Part shown: piece after piece, positions 27,537-36,219 of the stretch
Position numbering within the stretch: the stretch's first letter is position 1
Layout of the letters: the number at the start of each line of letters is the position of its first letter
Assembly (NCBI RefSeq): GCF_009796845.1
Contig: NZ_CP047025.1
Span: 3,348,001 to 3,412,000, forward strand
Reading direction: 5' to 3'
DNA length: 64,000 bases
Origin: Cobetia sp. L2A1
Lineage (GTDB): Bacteria > Pseudomonadota > Gammaproteobacteria > Pseudomonadales > Halomonadaceae
Notes under the pieces: model-generated
Seen by the model: the letters and a program-made list of their open reading frames with translations, nothing else
Told to the model about the DNA's origin: nothing
Databases searched by the model: none
Translations under genes and position numbers: made by a program

Positions 27537-28253
27537 ATGATCGACCTTCAAGGCTATGGCCCGAGCCTGCTGGCGGGAGCCTGGGTCACGGTGCAGCTAG
27601 CCGTACTCGCACAGTTACTGGCCATCATGCTGGGGCTATTGACCGCCACGGCCAAGATGTCACGTTCTATCCCGCTACGATGGATCGCGACGCTCTACAC
27701 TACCGTCATCCGTGGCGTACCGGATATCGTGCTGATGATGCTGCTGTTCTTCGGTGGCCAGATAGGCATCAACATGGTCACCGACTGGCTCTACGAGAGC
27801 TATGGCTTCGATGTCTTCGTCAATGTCGATGAGTTCACCGCGGGTGTCGTCACCATCGGCTTCATCTTTGGCGCCTACATGGGCGAGACCTTCCGCGGTG
27901 CCTTCATGGCGGTAGATGCCGGCCAGGTTGAGGCCGGACGTGCCTATGGCATGAGCGACTGGAAGGTATTCAAGCGCATTCGCTTCCCGCTGATGATGCG
28001 ACACGCGCTACCAGGGCTAGGCAACAACTGGATGGTACTGCTCAAGACCACTGCATTGGTGTCGGTGATCGGACTGGTCGACATGGTGCGCGTGGCCAGT
28101 GAGGCCGCCAAGGCGACTCACGAACCCTTCACTTTCCTGTTGCCGGTGGCCGCAGGCTATCTGTTGATTGCCACCGTGTCCGAGTGGGGGCTGGCACGCC
28201 TCAAGGTGCGCTATAACACCGGATTCGGGGAGGCCAGCGAATGGAACAACTAA
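27537..28253 (+). CDS. aotQ: ABC transporter permease (AotQ/HisQ-like)
   Basis: A 238-residue inner-membrane permease with about five helices. The EAA-type loop for the ATPase is GQVEAGRAYGMSDWKVFKRI. It begins at ATG 27537 with GGGAG seven bases upstream. The stop codon lies 13 bases inside the next permease gene, as in heterodimeric HisQ-HisM pairs. Confidence 0.9.
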   Translation: MIDLQGYGPSLLAGAWVTVQLAVLAQLLAIMLGLLTATAKMSRSIPLRWIATLYTTVIRGVPDIVLMMLLFFGGQIGINMVTDWLYESYGFDVFVNVDEFTAGVVTIGFIFGAYMGETFRGAFMAVDAGQVEAGRAYGMSDWKVFKRIRFPLMMRHALPGLGNNWMVLLKTTALVSVIGLVDMVRVASEAAKATHEPFTFLLPVAAGYLLIATVSEWGLARLKVRYNTGFGEASEWNN

Positions 28254-29047
28254 ACGACGCGGCCCAGTCAGGCTTCATCGCTCAGCTCAGCCAGATGATC
28301 AACGATGTACTGAGCCAGAACTACATCTTCACCGCGACCACCTTGTGGCATTACTGGGACGGCTTGGTCACGACCGTGCAGCTGGTCTTCCTGTCACTGA
28401 TCATCGGGCTGGTCCTCGCCGTACCACTGGCGATTCTGCGTGGTTCGCGCCGGCGCTGGGTCAAGATGCCCGTCTATCTGTACACCTATGTGTTTCGTGG
28501 TACGCCGCTATTGATCCAGCTCTATCTGATCTACTACGGCGTGGTGTTCTTCGATGGCTTCGATATCTCTTATGGGATTGGCAGCCTGCATGTGCCAAGC
28601 ATTCAGGACACCTGGCTATGGGAGTACTTCAAAGGTCCCTTCGTGCCGGCATTACTGGCTTTCGTACTCAACACTGCAGCCTATACCACCGAGATCTTCC
28701 ATGGCGCCATCCAGTCCACGCCCAAGGGCGAAATGGAGGCTGCCCGAGCCTATGGCATGTCACGCGGCAAGATGATGCGCCGTATCATCATGCCCAGCGC
28801 TTTCCGCCGTGCACTGCCGGCCTATGGCAATGAAGTCATCTTCATGCTGCACGCAAGTGCCATCTGTAGCGTGGTCACTCTGCTGGATCTCACTGGTGCA
28901 GCGCGCGACATCTATGCCCGCTTCTATGCCCCCTTCGAAGCCTTCCTGTTTGTGGCAGGCATCTATCTGTGCCTGACCTTCACCATCATTGCCATTTTCC
29001 GGCAACTGGAGAAACGTCTGCTGGCACACCTCAGACCCTTAAGCTGA
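28241..29047 (+). CDS. aotM: ABC transporter permease (AotM/HisM-like)
   Basis: A 268-residue permease, partner of the upstream one, with about five helices and the loop GEMEAARAYGMSRGKMMRRI. It overlaps the previous gene by 13 bases and has GGGGAGG upstream of ATG 28241. An 11-bp perfect terminator stem follows its stop codon. Confidence 0.9.
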   Translation: MEQLNDAAQSGFIAQLSQMINDVLSQNYIFTATTLWHYWDGLVTTVQLVFLSLIIGLVLAVPLAILRGSRRRWVKMPVYLYTYVFRGTPLLIQLYLIYYGVVFFDGFDISYGIGSLHVPSIQDTWLWEYFKGPFVPALLAFVLNTAAYTTEIFHGAIQSTPKGEMEAARAYGMSRGKMMRRIIMPSAFRRALPAYGNEVIFMLHASAICSVVTLLDLTGAARDIYARFYAPFEAFLFVAGIYLCLTFTIIAIFRQLEKRLLAHLRPLS

Positions 29048-29050
29048 ACT

Positions 29051-29079
29051 GAGAAAGCGCTCCCCAGGAGCGCTTTCTC
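29051..29079. terminator. Terminator after aotM
   Basis: GAGAAAGCGCT pairs with AGCGCTTTCTC (11 bp, loop CCCCAGG), followed by TTACC. It starts three bases after the aotM stop codon and separates the second binding protein from the operon. Confidence 0.8.
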
Positions 29080-29116
29080 TTACCAATGATTCACATGGCC
29101 GGAATAAATCTCGTTT

Positions 29117-29126
29117 AACGATCGTT
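29117..29126. promoter_or_regulatory. Palindrome upstream of the second binding protein
   Basis: AACGATCGTT, within GTTTAACGATCGTTTGA, is a perfect 10-bp palindrome resembling a TetR-type operator. It lies about 157 bp before the start of the second aotJ-like gene. Its function is unproved. Confidence 0.35.
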
Positions 29127-29282
29127 TGAATCCGACCATTTACCCCCTTCTCGACAACGCCAGTCTGGGCTAATGTGGGATGGACTATTCTGACAGTGGC
29201 GCCGGGTCATCTCATATACCTGGCTCAATACACCGCTGCTGATCAGCAAGAACGACAAACAACAACGATGGATGGGAACGAC

Positions 29283-30047
29283 ATGAAGAAGTTGCTGGGA
29301 ATTTCCCTGCTGGGCGCTGCCCTGATGGCCGGTGGCGCACACGCTGCCGACGCACTGCGCATTGGTGTCGACGTGCCCTACGAGCCGATGGAATACAAGA
29401 CGCCGGATGGCGAACTGACCGGCTTCGATATCGAGTTGGGCAATGCCATCTGCGCCAAGATCGATCGTGAATGCGAATGGGTCATTCAGGCATGGGACGG
29501 CATCATTCCGGGGCTGATGGCACGCAAGTACGACGCGATCATGTCGTCGATGACCATCAATGATGAGCGTCGCGAGAAGGTACTGTTCTCCGACACCTAC
29601 ATCACCCCGCCGTCTGCCTGGTTCGCGCCTGCCAAGAGCACGTTGAGCGAAGCCTCGCAAGAAGCACTCGAGGGCAAAGCCATCGGCGTGCAGCGCGGGA
29701 CTCTGCAGGATAACTATGTCAGCGACCTTTACAGCAAGACATCTGACGTCAAGCGCTACACCACTGCCGATGACCTGGTACTCGATATGGACGCCGGTCG
29801 TCTCGACATCGCCTTCCTCGATTTCCCGGTCGGCAAGTCCACCCTCATCGATGGTGGCAACGGCAACTACAAGGCGGTCGGCGAAGTCGTCACCGAACCC
29901 AAGAAATACTTCGGCGACGGTTTCGGCATCGCCATGCGCAAGCGTGACAAGGACCTGGCCGAGCAGATCAATGGCGCGTTGGCGGAACTGAAGTCCGATG
30001 GCACCTACGACACCATCCACACCAAGTACTTCGGTGAGAAGAAATAA
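29283..30047 (+). CDS. Periplasmic binding protein of the arginine-type ABC transporter (second copy)
   Basis: A 254-residue SBP_bac_3 protein with a clear signal peptide (MKKLLGISLLGAALMAGGAHAAD). It is closely similar to the first copy: IGVDVPYEPMEYKTPDGE, LTGFDIELGNAICAKI, CEWVIQAWDGIIPGL and FSDTYITPPSAW. ATG 29283 has GGGA upstream. A terminator before it and its own upstream palindrome suggest a separate promoter, so the two binding proteins may serve the same permeases under different conditions or with different ligands. Confidence 0.9.
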   Translation: MKKLLGISLLGAALMAGGAHAADALRIGVDVPYEPMEYKTPDGELTGFDIELGNAICAKIDRECEWVIQAWDGIIPGLMARKYDAIMSSMTINDERREKVLFSDTYITPPSAWFAPAKSTLSEASQEALEGKAIGVQRGTLQDNYVSDLYSKTSDVKRYTTADDLVLDMDAGRLDIAFLDFPVGKSTLIDGGNGNYKAVGEVVTEPKKYFGDGFGIAMRKRDKDLAEQINGALAELKSDGTYDTIHTKYFGEKK

Positions 30048-30400
30048 GCACTCCCACTTTTCATGAGTGAACGAGTAAGTAGGTGCGTAAAACCTCAATA
30101 TCGAGTAGTGCGTTTCCCTCTCTGATGTTTAGGTGCCATGCAAGACAACAAGCCCCGCCGGCCTTCGCCGCGGGGTTTTTGCGTTGAGTCAGGGTCTTAA
30201 TTCCGGACAGGTCCACCATTGAAGCAACGCGATATAGAACGCCATCAACGAGCAGGGCTCTGCCTGTCGCAGATAAAAAACACTCGCCCTGCACAATTGG
30301 TGCAAATTTAGAACCAAAGCAGTGTGTCCAAGGGGACTTATCCCGAACCGTCCAGCTCTCTAGGATCCCCTACCATCCCTCCCTGCAACGGTAGATTTCC
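30048..30400. other. Intergenic region before the RND pump
   Basis: It holds the terminator at 30153-30180 and presumably the pump promoter. No regulator gene or convincing open frame is present. Confidence 0.5.
30153..30180 (+). terminator. Terminator after the second binding protein
   Basis: CCCCGC pairs with GCGGGG, followed directly by TTTTT. It lies 105 bp after the stop codon. Confidence 0.75.
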
Positions 30401-31687
30401 ATGTCGAGACTGAACTCACGTCCGGCGCGCCTTCCTCGTATCGCCTCTTCCCTGCTGCTGACTCTCGGTGGCCTATTGGCGCTCAGTGCCTGCAGTGACG
30501 GCAAGAACGAAGAAGCGGCTAGCGCTCAACAAACTCCGCCGCCCATGGAAGTGGTCGCTGCCAAGGCACAGTCCGTCGCGGCTTGGCACACCTACACCAC
30601 GCGCCTGGAATCGCCACAGAACGTCCAGCTGCGCCCGCGTGTCAGCGGTGAAGTGGAAGAAGTGCTGTTCACTGAAGGTAGCCAGGTCACTGCTGGCACA
30701 CCGTTGGTACGCCTCGACAAGCGTCCCTTCGAGGCCGAGGTCATGCGTCTCGAGGCAGAAGTCACACGTAGCCAAGCCCTGCTGACCAATGCCCGCAGTG
30801 AATCCGGTCGTGCCGCCAGTCTGGTCAAGCGCAACCTGATTTCCCGCGAAGAAGCTGATTCCCGCAGCTCCAATGCCGCTGGTCTCAATGCTCAGCTCAA
30901 GGCTGCTCAGGCCCAGCTGGCTCGCGCACGCCTGGATCTAGACTACGCGCTGATTCGTGCCCCCATCGATGGCCGTCTGTCAGATGCGCGCATCACGCGC
31001 GGCAATATCGTAGAAGCCGGGCAGAGTATATTGACCACGCTGGTGGAAACTCGTCAGCTGGATGCCTATGTCGACATCAGCGAGCTGACCTGGAATCGTG
31101 ACTTCGCCAACGTCGCTGCCGGTGATCATCTGCCGGTGGAACTGCAGCTGGCGGGGCAGGATGATTTCCCTTACTACGGCAAACTCGATTTCATCGACAA
31201 TAGCGTAGATACCGACACCGGTACCCTGCGCGTCGGCGCTACCTTCAATGCTGATAGTCCTGCACTGCGCCCGGGCGCCTTTGCCCGCCTGCGCATCGCA
31301 TCGCCTGAAATTCATGAGGCTGTGCTGATTCCGGAACGTGCCATCGGGACTGATCTGGATCGTGAATTCGTGCTGGTAGTGGGCAAGGACGACACCTTGG
31401 CCTACCGTGGCATCACCACTGGCCCACGCTTTGGCCCGCTGCGCGCCGTCATTGATGGGTTGGCTGCGGGCGATCGTGTATTGGCGAGCGGCCCCGCCAA
31501 GGCAGGCCCGGGCATGCCGATCACACCCAAGCTCATCGAGATGGAAGATGACGGTGAGCTCAAGGCACTCGCTGAGCGTATTGCACGCCTCGAGATGAGC
31601 GGAGCAAAGAAAGTCAACAAGAGCAACGATCAGGATGCTGCTCCACTGGCTGAGGCTGATCGCCAAGCTGCTGGAGGCCGTACGTGA
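30401..31687 (+). CDS. RND efflux membrane fusion protein (AcrA/MexA-type)
   Basis: A 428-residue periplasmic adaptor. It has a lipoprotein-type signal with LLALSACSDG (lipobox Cys about 31), the lipoyl half-motifs (VSGEVEEVLFTEGSQVTAGT; ARLDLDYALIRAPIDG) flanking an alpha-hairpin of about 80 residues, then beta-barrel and membrane-proximal domains. The RND pump follows with a GTGA overlap, so the two are coupled. No outer membrane channel gene adjoins; a TolC-family protein is encoded at 55747-57054 in the lap cluster. Confidence 0.92.
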   Translation: MSRLNSRPARLPRIASSLLLTLGGLLALSACSDGKNEEAASAQQTPPPMEVVAAKAQSVAAWHTYTTRLESPQNVQLRPRVSGEVEEVLFTEGSQVTAGTPLVRLDKRPFEAEVMRLEAEVTRSQALLTNARSESGRAASLVKRNLISREEADSRSSNAAGLNAQLKAAQAQLARARLDLDYALIRAPIDGRLSDARITRGNIVEAGQSILTTLVETRQLDAYVDISELTWNRDFANVAAGDHLPVELQLAGQDDFPYYGKLDFIDNSVDTDTGTLRVGATFNADSPALRPGAFARLRIASPEIHEAVLIPERAIGTDLDREFVLVVGKDDTLAYRGITTGPRFGPLRAVIDGLAAGDRVLASGPAKAGPGMPITPKLIEMEDDGELKALAERIARLEMSGAKKVNKSNDQDAAPLAEADRQAAGGRT

Positions 31688-34600
31688 ACATTTCCAGCTT
31701 CTTCATCAAGCGGCCGGTCTTTGCCGCGGTACTGTCAATTCTGATCGTGATCTCGGGAATGCTGTCGTTGTTTCAGCTACCGATTTCTGAATATCCCGAA
31801 GTCGTGCCACCGACCGTGGTGGTGCGCGCCAACTATCCGGGTGCCAACCCGGAAGTCATCGGTGGCACCGTCGCTACGCCGCTGGAGCAGGAGATAACCG
31901 GCGTCGAAAGCATGCTGTATATGGACTCCCAGGCGACCGCTGACGGCAATCTGACGTTGACCGTGACCTTCGCGCTGGGCACCGATCTCGACAAGGCACA
32001 GGTACAGGTGCAAAACCGTGTCACGCGAGCCACGCCTCGTCTGCCTCAGGAAGTTCAGCAGCTGGGCATCACCACCGAGAAGGCCTCGCCGAACCTGACG
32101 ATGGTGGTTCACCTGACATCGCCGGACGGCCGCTATGACCAACTGTGGCTCTCCAACTACGCGCGTCTCAACATCCAGGACAATCTCGCCCGTCTCGATG
32201 GTGTCGGCGATGCCCGCCTGTTCGGTGCTGGCGAATACGCCATGCGCGTGTGGCTGGACCCGGACGCCGTGGCCGCTCGCGGCCTGTCTGCCGGTGACGT
32301 AATCAGCTCGCTACGCGCCCAGAACCAGCAGGTCGCCGCCGGTTCACTCGGTGCGCAACCTTCTCCGAATGCCAACCAGTTCCAGCGTCTGCTCAATGTG
32401 CGTGGCCGTCTGGAAAGCGTCGATGAGTTCCAGGATATCGTCATCCGCGTCGATGATAATGGCCGCATCACCCGCCTCGGCGACGTGGCACGTGTCGAAC
32501 TCGGTGCCGACAGCTATTCACTGCGTGCCCAGCTGGACGGCAAGGACGCCGTGGCGATGCCCATCTTCCAGCGCCCCGGCTCCAATGCCATCGCGCTATC
32601 GGATTCCGTACGCGCCCGCATGAGCGAGCTGTCCGAGGACTTTCCGCAAGGCGTCAGCTACGACATCGTCTACGACCCGACCGTCTTCGTGCGCGGCTCC
32701 ATCGAGGCGGTCATCGACACCCTGTTTGAAGCCATCCTGCTGGTCGTGATCGTGGTGATCCTGTTCCTGCAGACCTGGCGTGCCTCGATCATCCCGCTGA
32801 TCGCCGTACCGGTTTCACTGATCGGGACCTTTGCAGTCATGCAGCTGATGGGCGTCTCCATCAATACGTTGTCGCTGTTCGGCCTGGTGCTCGCCATCGG
32901 TATCGTGGTCGATGACGCCATCGTGGTGGTGGAGAACGTCGAGCGAAACATCGAGCTGGGACACGCCCCAATCGAGGCCACCCAGATCGCCATGCGCGAG
33001 GTGACCGGCCCGATAATCGCCATCGCCCTGGTGCTGACGGCGGTGTTCGTGCCGACCGCCTTCATCAGCGGCCTGAGCGGCCAGTTCTACAAGCAGTTCG
33101 CATTGACCATCACCATCTCGACGATTATCTCGGCCTTCAACTCACTGACGCTGTCACCGGCACTGGCCGCCCTGTTGCTCAAGCCCCACGGCAGCAAGCC
33201 TGACTGGTTGACTCGTGCCATCGATGGCCTGTTCGGGCGCTGGCTGTTTGCTCCGTTCAACCGTGCCTTCAATGCCATGTCCAACGGCTACACTGGTCTG
33301 ATCAAGAAACTGCTGCGCTTCGGCCTCGTGGTTGGCCTGCTCTACGTCGTGCTGCTCGGCGCCACCGGCAAGCTGTTCGATAGCGTGCCTGGCGGTTTCA
33401 TTCCGGGGCAAGACAAGCAATATCTGGTTGCCATGGCCCAATTACCGGACGCCGCCAGTCTCGACCGCACCAGTGAAGTCGTCGCCGAAATGCAGAAACT
33501 GGCACTGGAAACACCAGGCGTGGCACACACTGTCGCCTTCCCGGGCCTATCGGTGAACGGCTTCGTCAACACGTCCAACTCGGGCATTGTCTTCACGCCA
33601 CTGGACAGCTTCGAAGACCGCCAGTCACCGGAGCTTTCCGCACAGGCCATCGCCGCCGAGCTGAACCGCAAGTTCTCGGGCATCGATGAAGCTTTCGTGG
33701 CCGTGTTCCCACCACCGCCGATTCTGGGGCTAGGTACCACCGGTGGCTTCAAGCTGCAGCTGGAAGACCGTGGCAACAAGGGCTTCGAAGCGCTGTTTGG
33801 TGCCGTGCAGACCATTACTGCCAAAGGCAACGCCGACCCGAGTCTGAATAGCGTCTACTCCAGTTTCCGTATCCAAGTGCCGCAGTTCGACATTGATATC
33901 GACCGCGAGCAGGCGATGATCATGGGCATCCCATTGGAACGCGCCTTCGAGACGCTGCAGATCTACATGGGCTCGCTGTACGTCAACGACTTCAACCGCT
34001 TCGGACGTACCTATCAGGTGCGTGCCCAGGCAGACGCCAGTGCGCGCCTCGACCCGGACGATATCCGCAACCTCAAGGTACGTAGTGAAAACGGTCGCAT
34101 GATCCCGCTGGGCAGCTTCGTCCAGATCACGCCGACCACTGGGCCGGACCGCGTGATGCACTACAACACCTATATCAGTGCGGACATCAATGGCTCACCG
34201 GCACCGGGCATCTCGACTGATCAGGCCAAGACCGCGATGGAGAAGGTGCTGGCCAGCAACCTGCCACAGGGTATCGGCTACGAATGGACAGAAGTGACCT
34301 ACCAGCAGGTGTTGGCCGGCAACACCATGATCTACATCTTCCCGCTGGTGGTGCTGCTGGTGTTCCTGGTGCTGGCCGCCCAGTACGAGAGCTGGTCACT
34401 GCCGCTGGCAATCATCCTGATCGTGCCGATGACGTTGCTGTCAGCGCTGGCAGGCGTCTGGCTGACGGAGGGCGACAACAACATCTTCACACGGATCGGG
34501 TTGATCGTATTGGTGGCGCTGGCCTGCAAGAACGCCATCCTGCTGGTCGAGTTCGCCCGTGAGCAGCAGCATGAAGGCCATAGCCGTTTGGACGCCGTAT

Positions 34601-34878
34601 TGACGGCCTGTCGTCTGCGTTTACGCCCCATCCTGATGACATCGGTTGCCTTTACTGCCGGTGTGATTCCGCTGGTACTCGCGTCTGGCGCAGGCAGCGA
34701 GATGCGCAAGGCAATGGGGGTGGCGGTGTTCTCCGGCATGATCGGCGTCACGTTCTTCGGACTGTTGTTGACGCCACTGTTCTATGTCGGCATCCGAAAG
34801 ATGGTCGAGAGACGTACAGAGAGTCAGGGCAATGCTGATGAGGGAGTCACTACTGACACCAAGGTGACGACTGAGTAG
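31684..34878 (+). CDS. RND multidrug efflux pump (AcrB/MexB-type, HAE1 family)
   Basis: A 1064-residue proton-driven pump of the inner membrane. Family features: N-terminal NISSFFIKRPVFAAVLSIL, the proton-relay Asp pair in GIVVDDAIVVVENVER, the helix-4 region TFAVMQLMGVSINTLSLFG, and two large periplasmic loops at about 35-330 and 555-870. The length matches the usual 1030-1060. It starts at GTG 31684, overlapping the previous stop. No TetR or other regulator is next to it, so control must lie elsewhere. Exported drugs or other compounds cannot be told. Confidence 0.93.
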   Translation: MNISSFFIKRPVFAAVLSILIVISGMLSLFQLPISEYPEVVPPTVVVRANYPGANPEVIGGTVATPLEQEITGVESMLYMDSQATADGNLTLTVTFALGTDLDKAQVQVQNRVTRATPRLPQEVQQLGITTEKASPNLTMVVHLTSPDGRYDQLWLSNYARLNIQDNLARLDGVGDARLFGAGEYAMRVWLDPDAVAARGLSAGDVISSLRAQNQQVAAGSLGAQPSPNANQFQRLLNVRGRLESVDEFQDIVIRVDDNGRITRLGDVARVELGADSYSLRAQLDGKDAVAMPIFQRPGSNAIALSDSVRARMSELSEDFPQGVSYDIVYDPTVFVRGSIEAVIDTLFEAILLVVIVVILFLQTWRASIIPLIAVPVSLIGTFAVMQLMGVSINTLSLFGLVLAIGIVVDDAIVVVENVERNIELGHAPIEATQIAMREVTGPIIAIALVLTAVFVPTAFISGLSGQFYKQFALTITISTIISAFNSLTLSPALAALLLKPHGSKPDWLTRAIDGLFGRWLFAPFNRAFNAMSNGYTGLIKKLLRFGLVVGLLYVVLLGATGKLFDSVPGGFIPGQDKQYLVAMAQLPDAASLDRTSEVVAEMQKLALETPGVAHTVAFPGLSVNGFVNTSNSGIVFTPLDSFEDRQSPELSAQAIAAELNRKFSGIDEAFVAVFPPPPILGLGTTGGFKLQLEDRGNKGFEALFGAVQTITAKGNADPSLNSVYSSFRIQVPQFDIDIDREQAMIMGIPLERAFETLQIYMGSLYVNDFNRFGRTYQVRAQADASARLDPDDIRNLKVRSENGRMIPLGSFVQITPTTGPDRVMHYNTYISADINGSPAPGISTDQAKTAMEKVLASNLPQGIGYEWTEVTYQQVLAGNTMIYIFPLVVLLVFLVLAAQYESWSLPLAIILIVPMTLLSALAGVWLTEGDNNIFTRIGLIVLVALACKNAILLVEFAREQQHEGHSRLDAVLTACRLRLRPILMTSVAFTAGVIPLVLASGAGSEMRKAMGVAVFSGMIGVTFFGLLLTPLFYVGIRKMVERRTESQGNADEGVTTDTKVTTE

Positions 34879-35034
34879 CGGTTCATTGCCTTCAGACACG
34901 GACGTCATCGGAGCAACAGCTGCTCTGATGACGACTCACTGGCAACACTGCCATGCCAGTCACGGGATATTTCTCATGACTGGCACTCGGCATAATGCCA
35001 ATCATTCTTTCCCCAACACTCGGGAGCAGGTGCC

Positions 35035-35445
35035 ATGTACGCCGATGCCTTCAATGATCTGGCCCTTGAGGCTGAACTCGAGAACTTCGCTCACCGCTGG
35101 TTCTCCCTGCTCAATCGCCTGGCGCCGTCCGTGGAACTGGCTGAACTGCTCAGCGATGACGCCTGCATTCAATTGCTGGATGAATCACTGTCCAGCAGCG
35201 ACTTCCTGGCCAACTGGGAACAGCGTCGTGGTGACCTGCTGGTCAACAGCCATGGCCTCGGATGGGTGCGAGCGCAGCGCGATAGTCTGAACTGCGCGAC
35301 GCTGCGCATGGGCGGTGAGCATCGTGCCGTACTGCGTGATGGCAGCCTGTTGCACACTCACTTCGATGCCGAATGGGTGCTCGACCTGAGCTGGGGCGAA
35401 CCACGCATTCAACGTATCCAGTTGCTGGACGTGCGCATGATCTAG
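35035..35445 (+). CDS. Small conserved-looking hypothetical protein, possibly NTF2/SnoaL-like
   Basis: A 136-residue cytoplasmic protein without signal or membrane segment. Helical Leu/Glu-rich N terminus (DLALEAELENFAHRWFSLLN) followed by alternating hydrophobic strands ending in WGEPRIQRIQLLDVRMI; this layout suggests a SnoaL/NTF2 cone fold, but I cannot confirm it. CAGG lies five bases before ATG 35035. It follows the RND pump by 156 bp and ends at a 16-bp terminator. Confidence 0.55.
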   Translation: MYADAFNDLALEAELENFAHRWFSLLNRLAPSVELAELLSDDACIQLLDESLSSSDFLANWEQRRGDLLVNSHGLGWVRAQRDSLNCATLRMGGEHRAVLRDGSLLHTHFDAEWVLDLSWGEPRIQRIQLLDVRMI

Positions 35446-35486
35446 CTCATCTGTCGTTGATGACTCGCCATGTTCGACGCTAGACG

Positions 35487-35525
35487 AAAAATGCCCTGTC
35501 ACTTCATCGTGACAGGGCATTTTTT
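35487..35525. terminator. Bidirectional terminator
   Basis: AAAAATGCCCTGTCAC pairs with GTGACAGGGCATTTTT, a 16-bp perfect stem with loop TTCATC, bordered by A- and T-runs. It sits between the convergent hypothetical gene and mocA. Confidence 0.92.
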
Positions 35526-35577
35526 GTTGAGACTGCTCGCAGCAAGGCTGCTCACATTGAAGACATGCGTGCGGTCG

Positions 35578-36219
35578 CTATTCGTAAAGCCCCGCCAGCA
35601 TTGCAGGCGTATCGACGTCACGATGAATGCCAGCATCACAGACAGCCACCTCATGAAGGCAGTCACGGTGACAGGCAACCACCTCTCGCGCCCCATCTCC
35701 ACATTCAAGCATGGCCAGTTCAGGCCAGAAGCGCCGCCCGAACACTACCGGATGGCCAGGAGCGCCCTCAAATACCGGTCGCACGATGCGCTCCTCACTC
35801 GCGTGAGCCTGCAATGTCTGCACCGTCGTTGCCGCCACCGCCGGCATGTCCGCCAGCCATACCGTTGCCGACGGTATATGCGCCAGTGAGTCATCTTCTG
35901 CCAACTGTCGAAAGGCATCTCCCACACTTGCGCCCAATCCCAGTACAGCATGTGGCGCACGCCAGACACTCGATGCATGAATGCGAGAAAACCGCTCTCC
36001 CAACAATGCCTTCACATCATCGTCTTCGCGCAGTATCAATCGCCACGGCATCTCGAGAGACATGACGCGCGCCAGCGTCGCCGTGAGCAAGCTCGTACCC
36101 CTTGAGCCCAGGCCACTCGGCAAGCGAGCAAGGCGCTTGTCGCTGCCGAAACGACGGCTCTGTCCCGCTGCCATCACCAGCACCACGCTATCGGCCGTCT
36201 CGACAATGGGGGGGCTCAC
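35578..36219 (-). CDS. mocA: MocA-like molybdenum cofactor nucleotidyltransferase
   Basis: A 213-residue NTP transferase of the MobA/MocA type. The nucleotide loop is VMAAGQSRRFGSDKRL; WLADMPAV and GHPVVFGRRFWPEL follow. MocA adds CMP to molybdopterin to give the cytosine dinucleotide cofactor that xanthine/aldehyde oxidase-type enzymes use. It starts at GTG 36219, overlapping the xdhC stop codon by four bases, and lies downstream of the hydroxylase genes, which fixes the likely client. Guanylyl transfer (MobA) is less likely in this setting. Confidence 0.85.
   Translation of the reverse strand: MSPPIVETADSVVLVMAAGQSRRFGSDKRLARLPSGLGSRGTSLLTATLARVMSLEMPWRLILREDDDVKALLGERFSRIHASSVWRAPHAVLGLGASVGDAFRQLAEDDSLAHIPSATVWLADMPAVAATTVQTLQAHASEERIVRPVFEGAPGHPVVFGRRFWPELAMLECGDGAREVVACHRDCLHEVAVCDAGIHRDVDTPAMLAGLYE

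Noticed and set aside
29115..30098. 327-codon open frame on the minus strand
   Set aside because: It is the antisense of the second binding-protein gene, which has a signal peptide and family motifs; long antisense frames are common at this base composition.
34954..34985. 9-bp inverted repeat after the RND pump as a terminator
   Set aside because: The loop is 14 bases and no T-run follows; a clear terminator lies further on at 35487.
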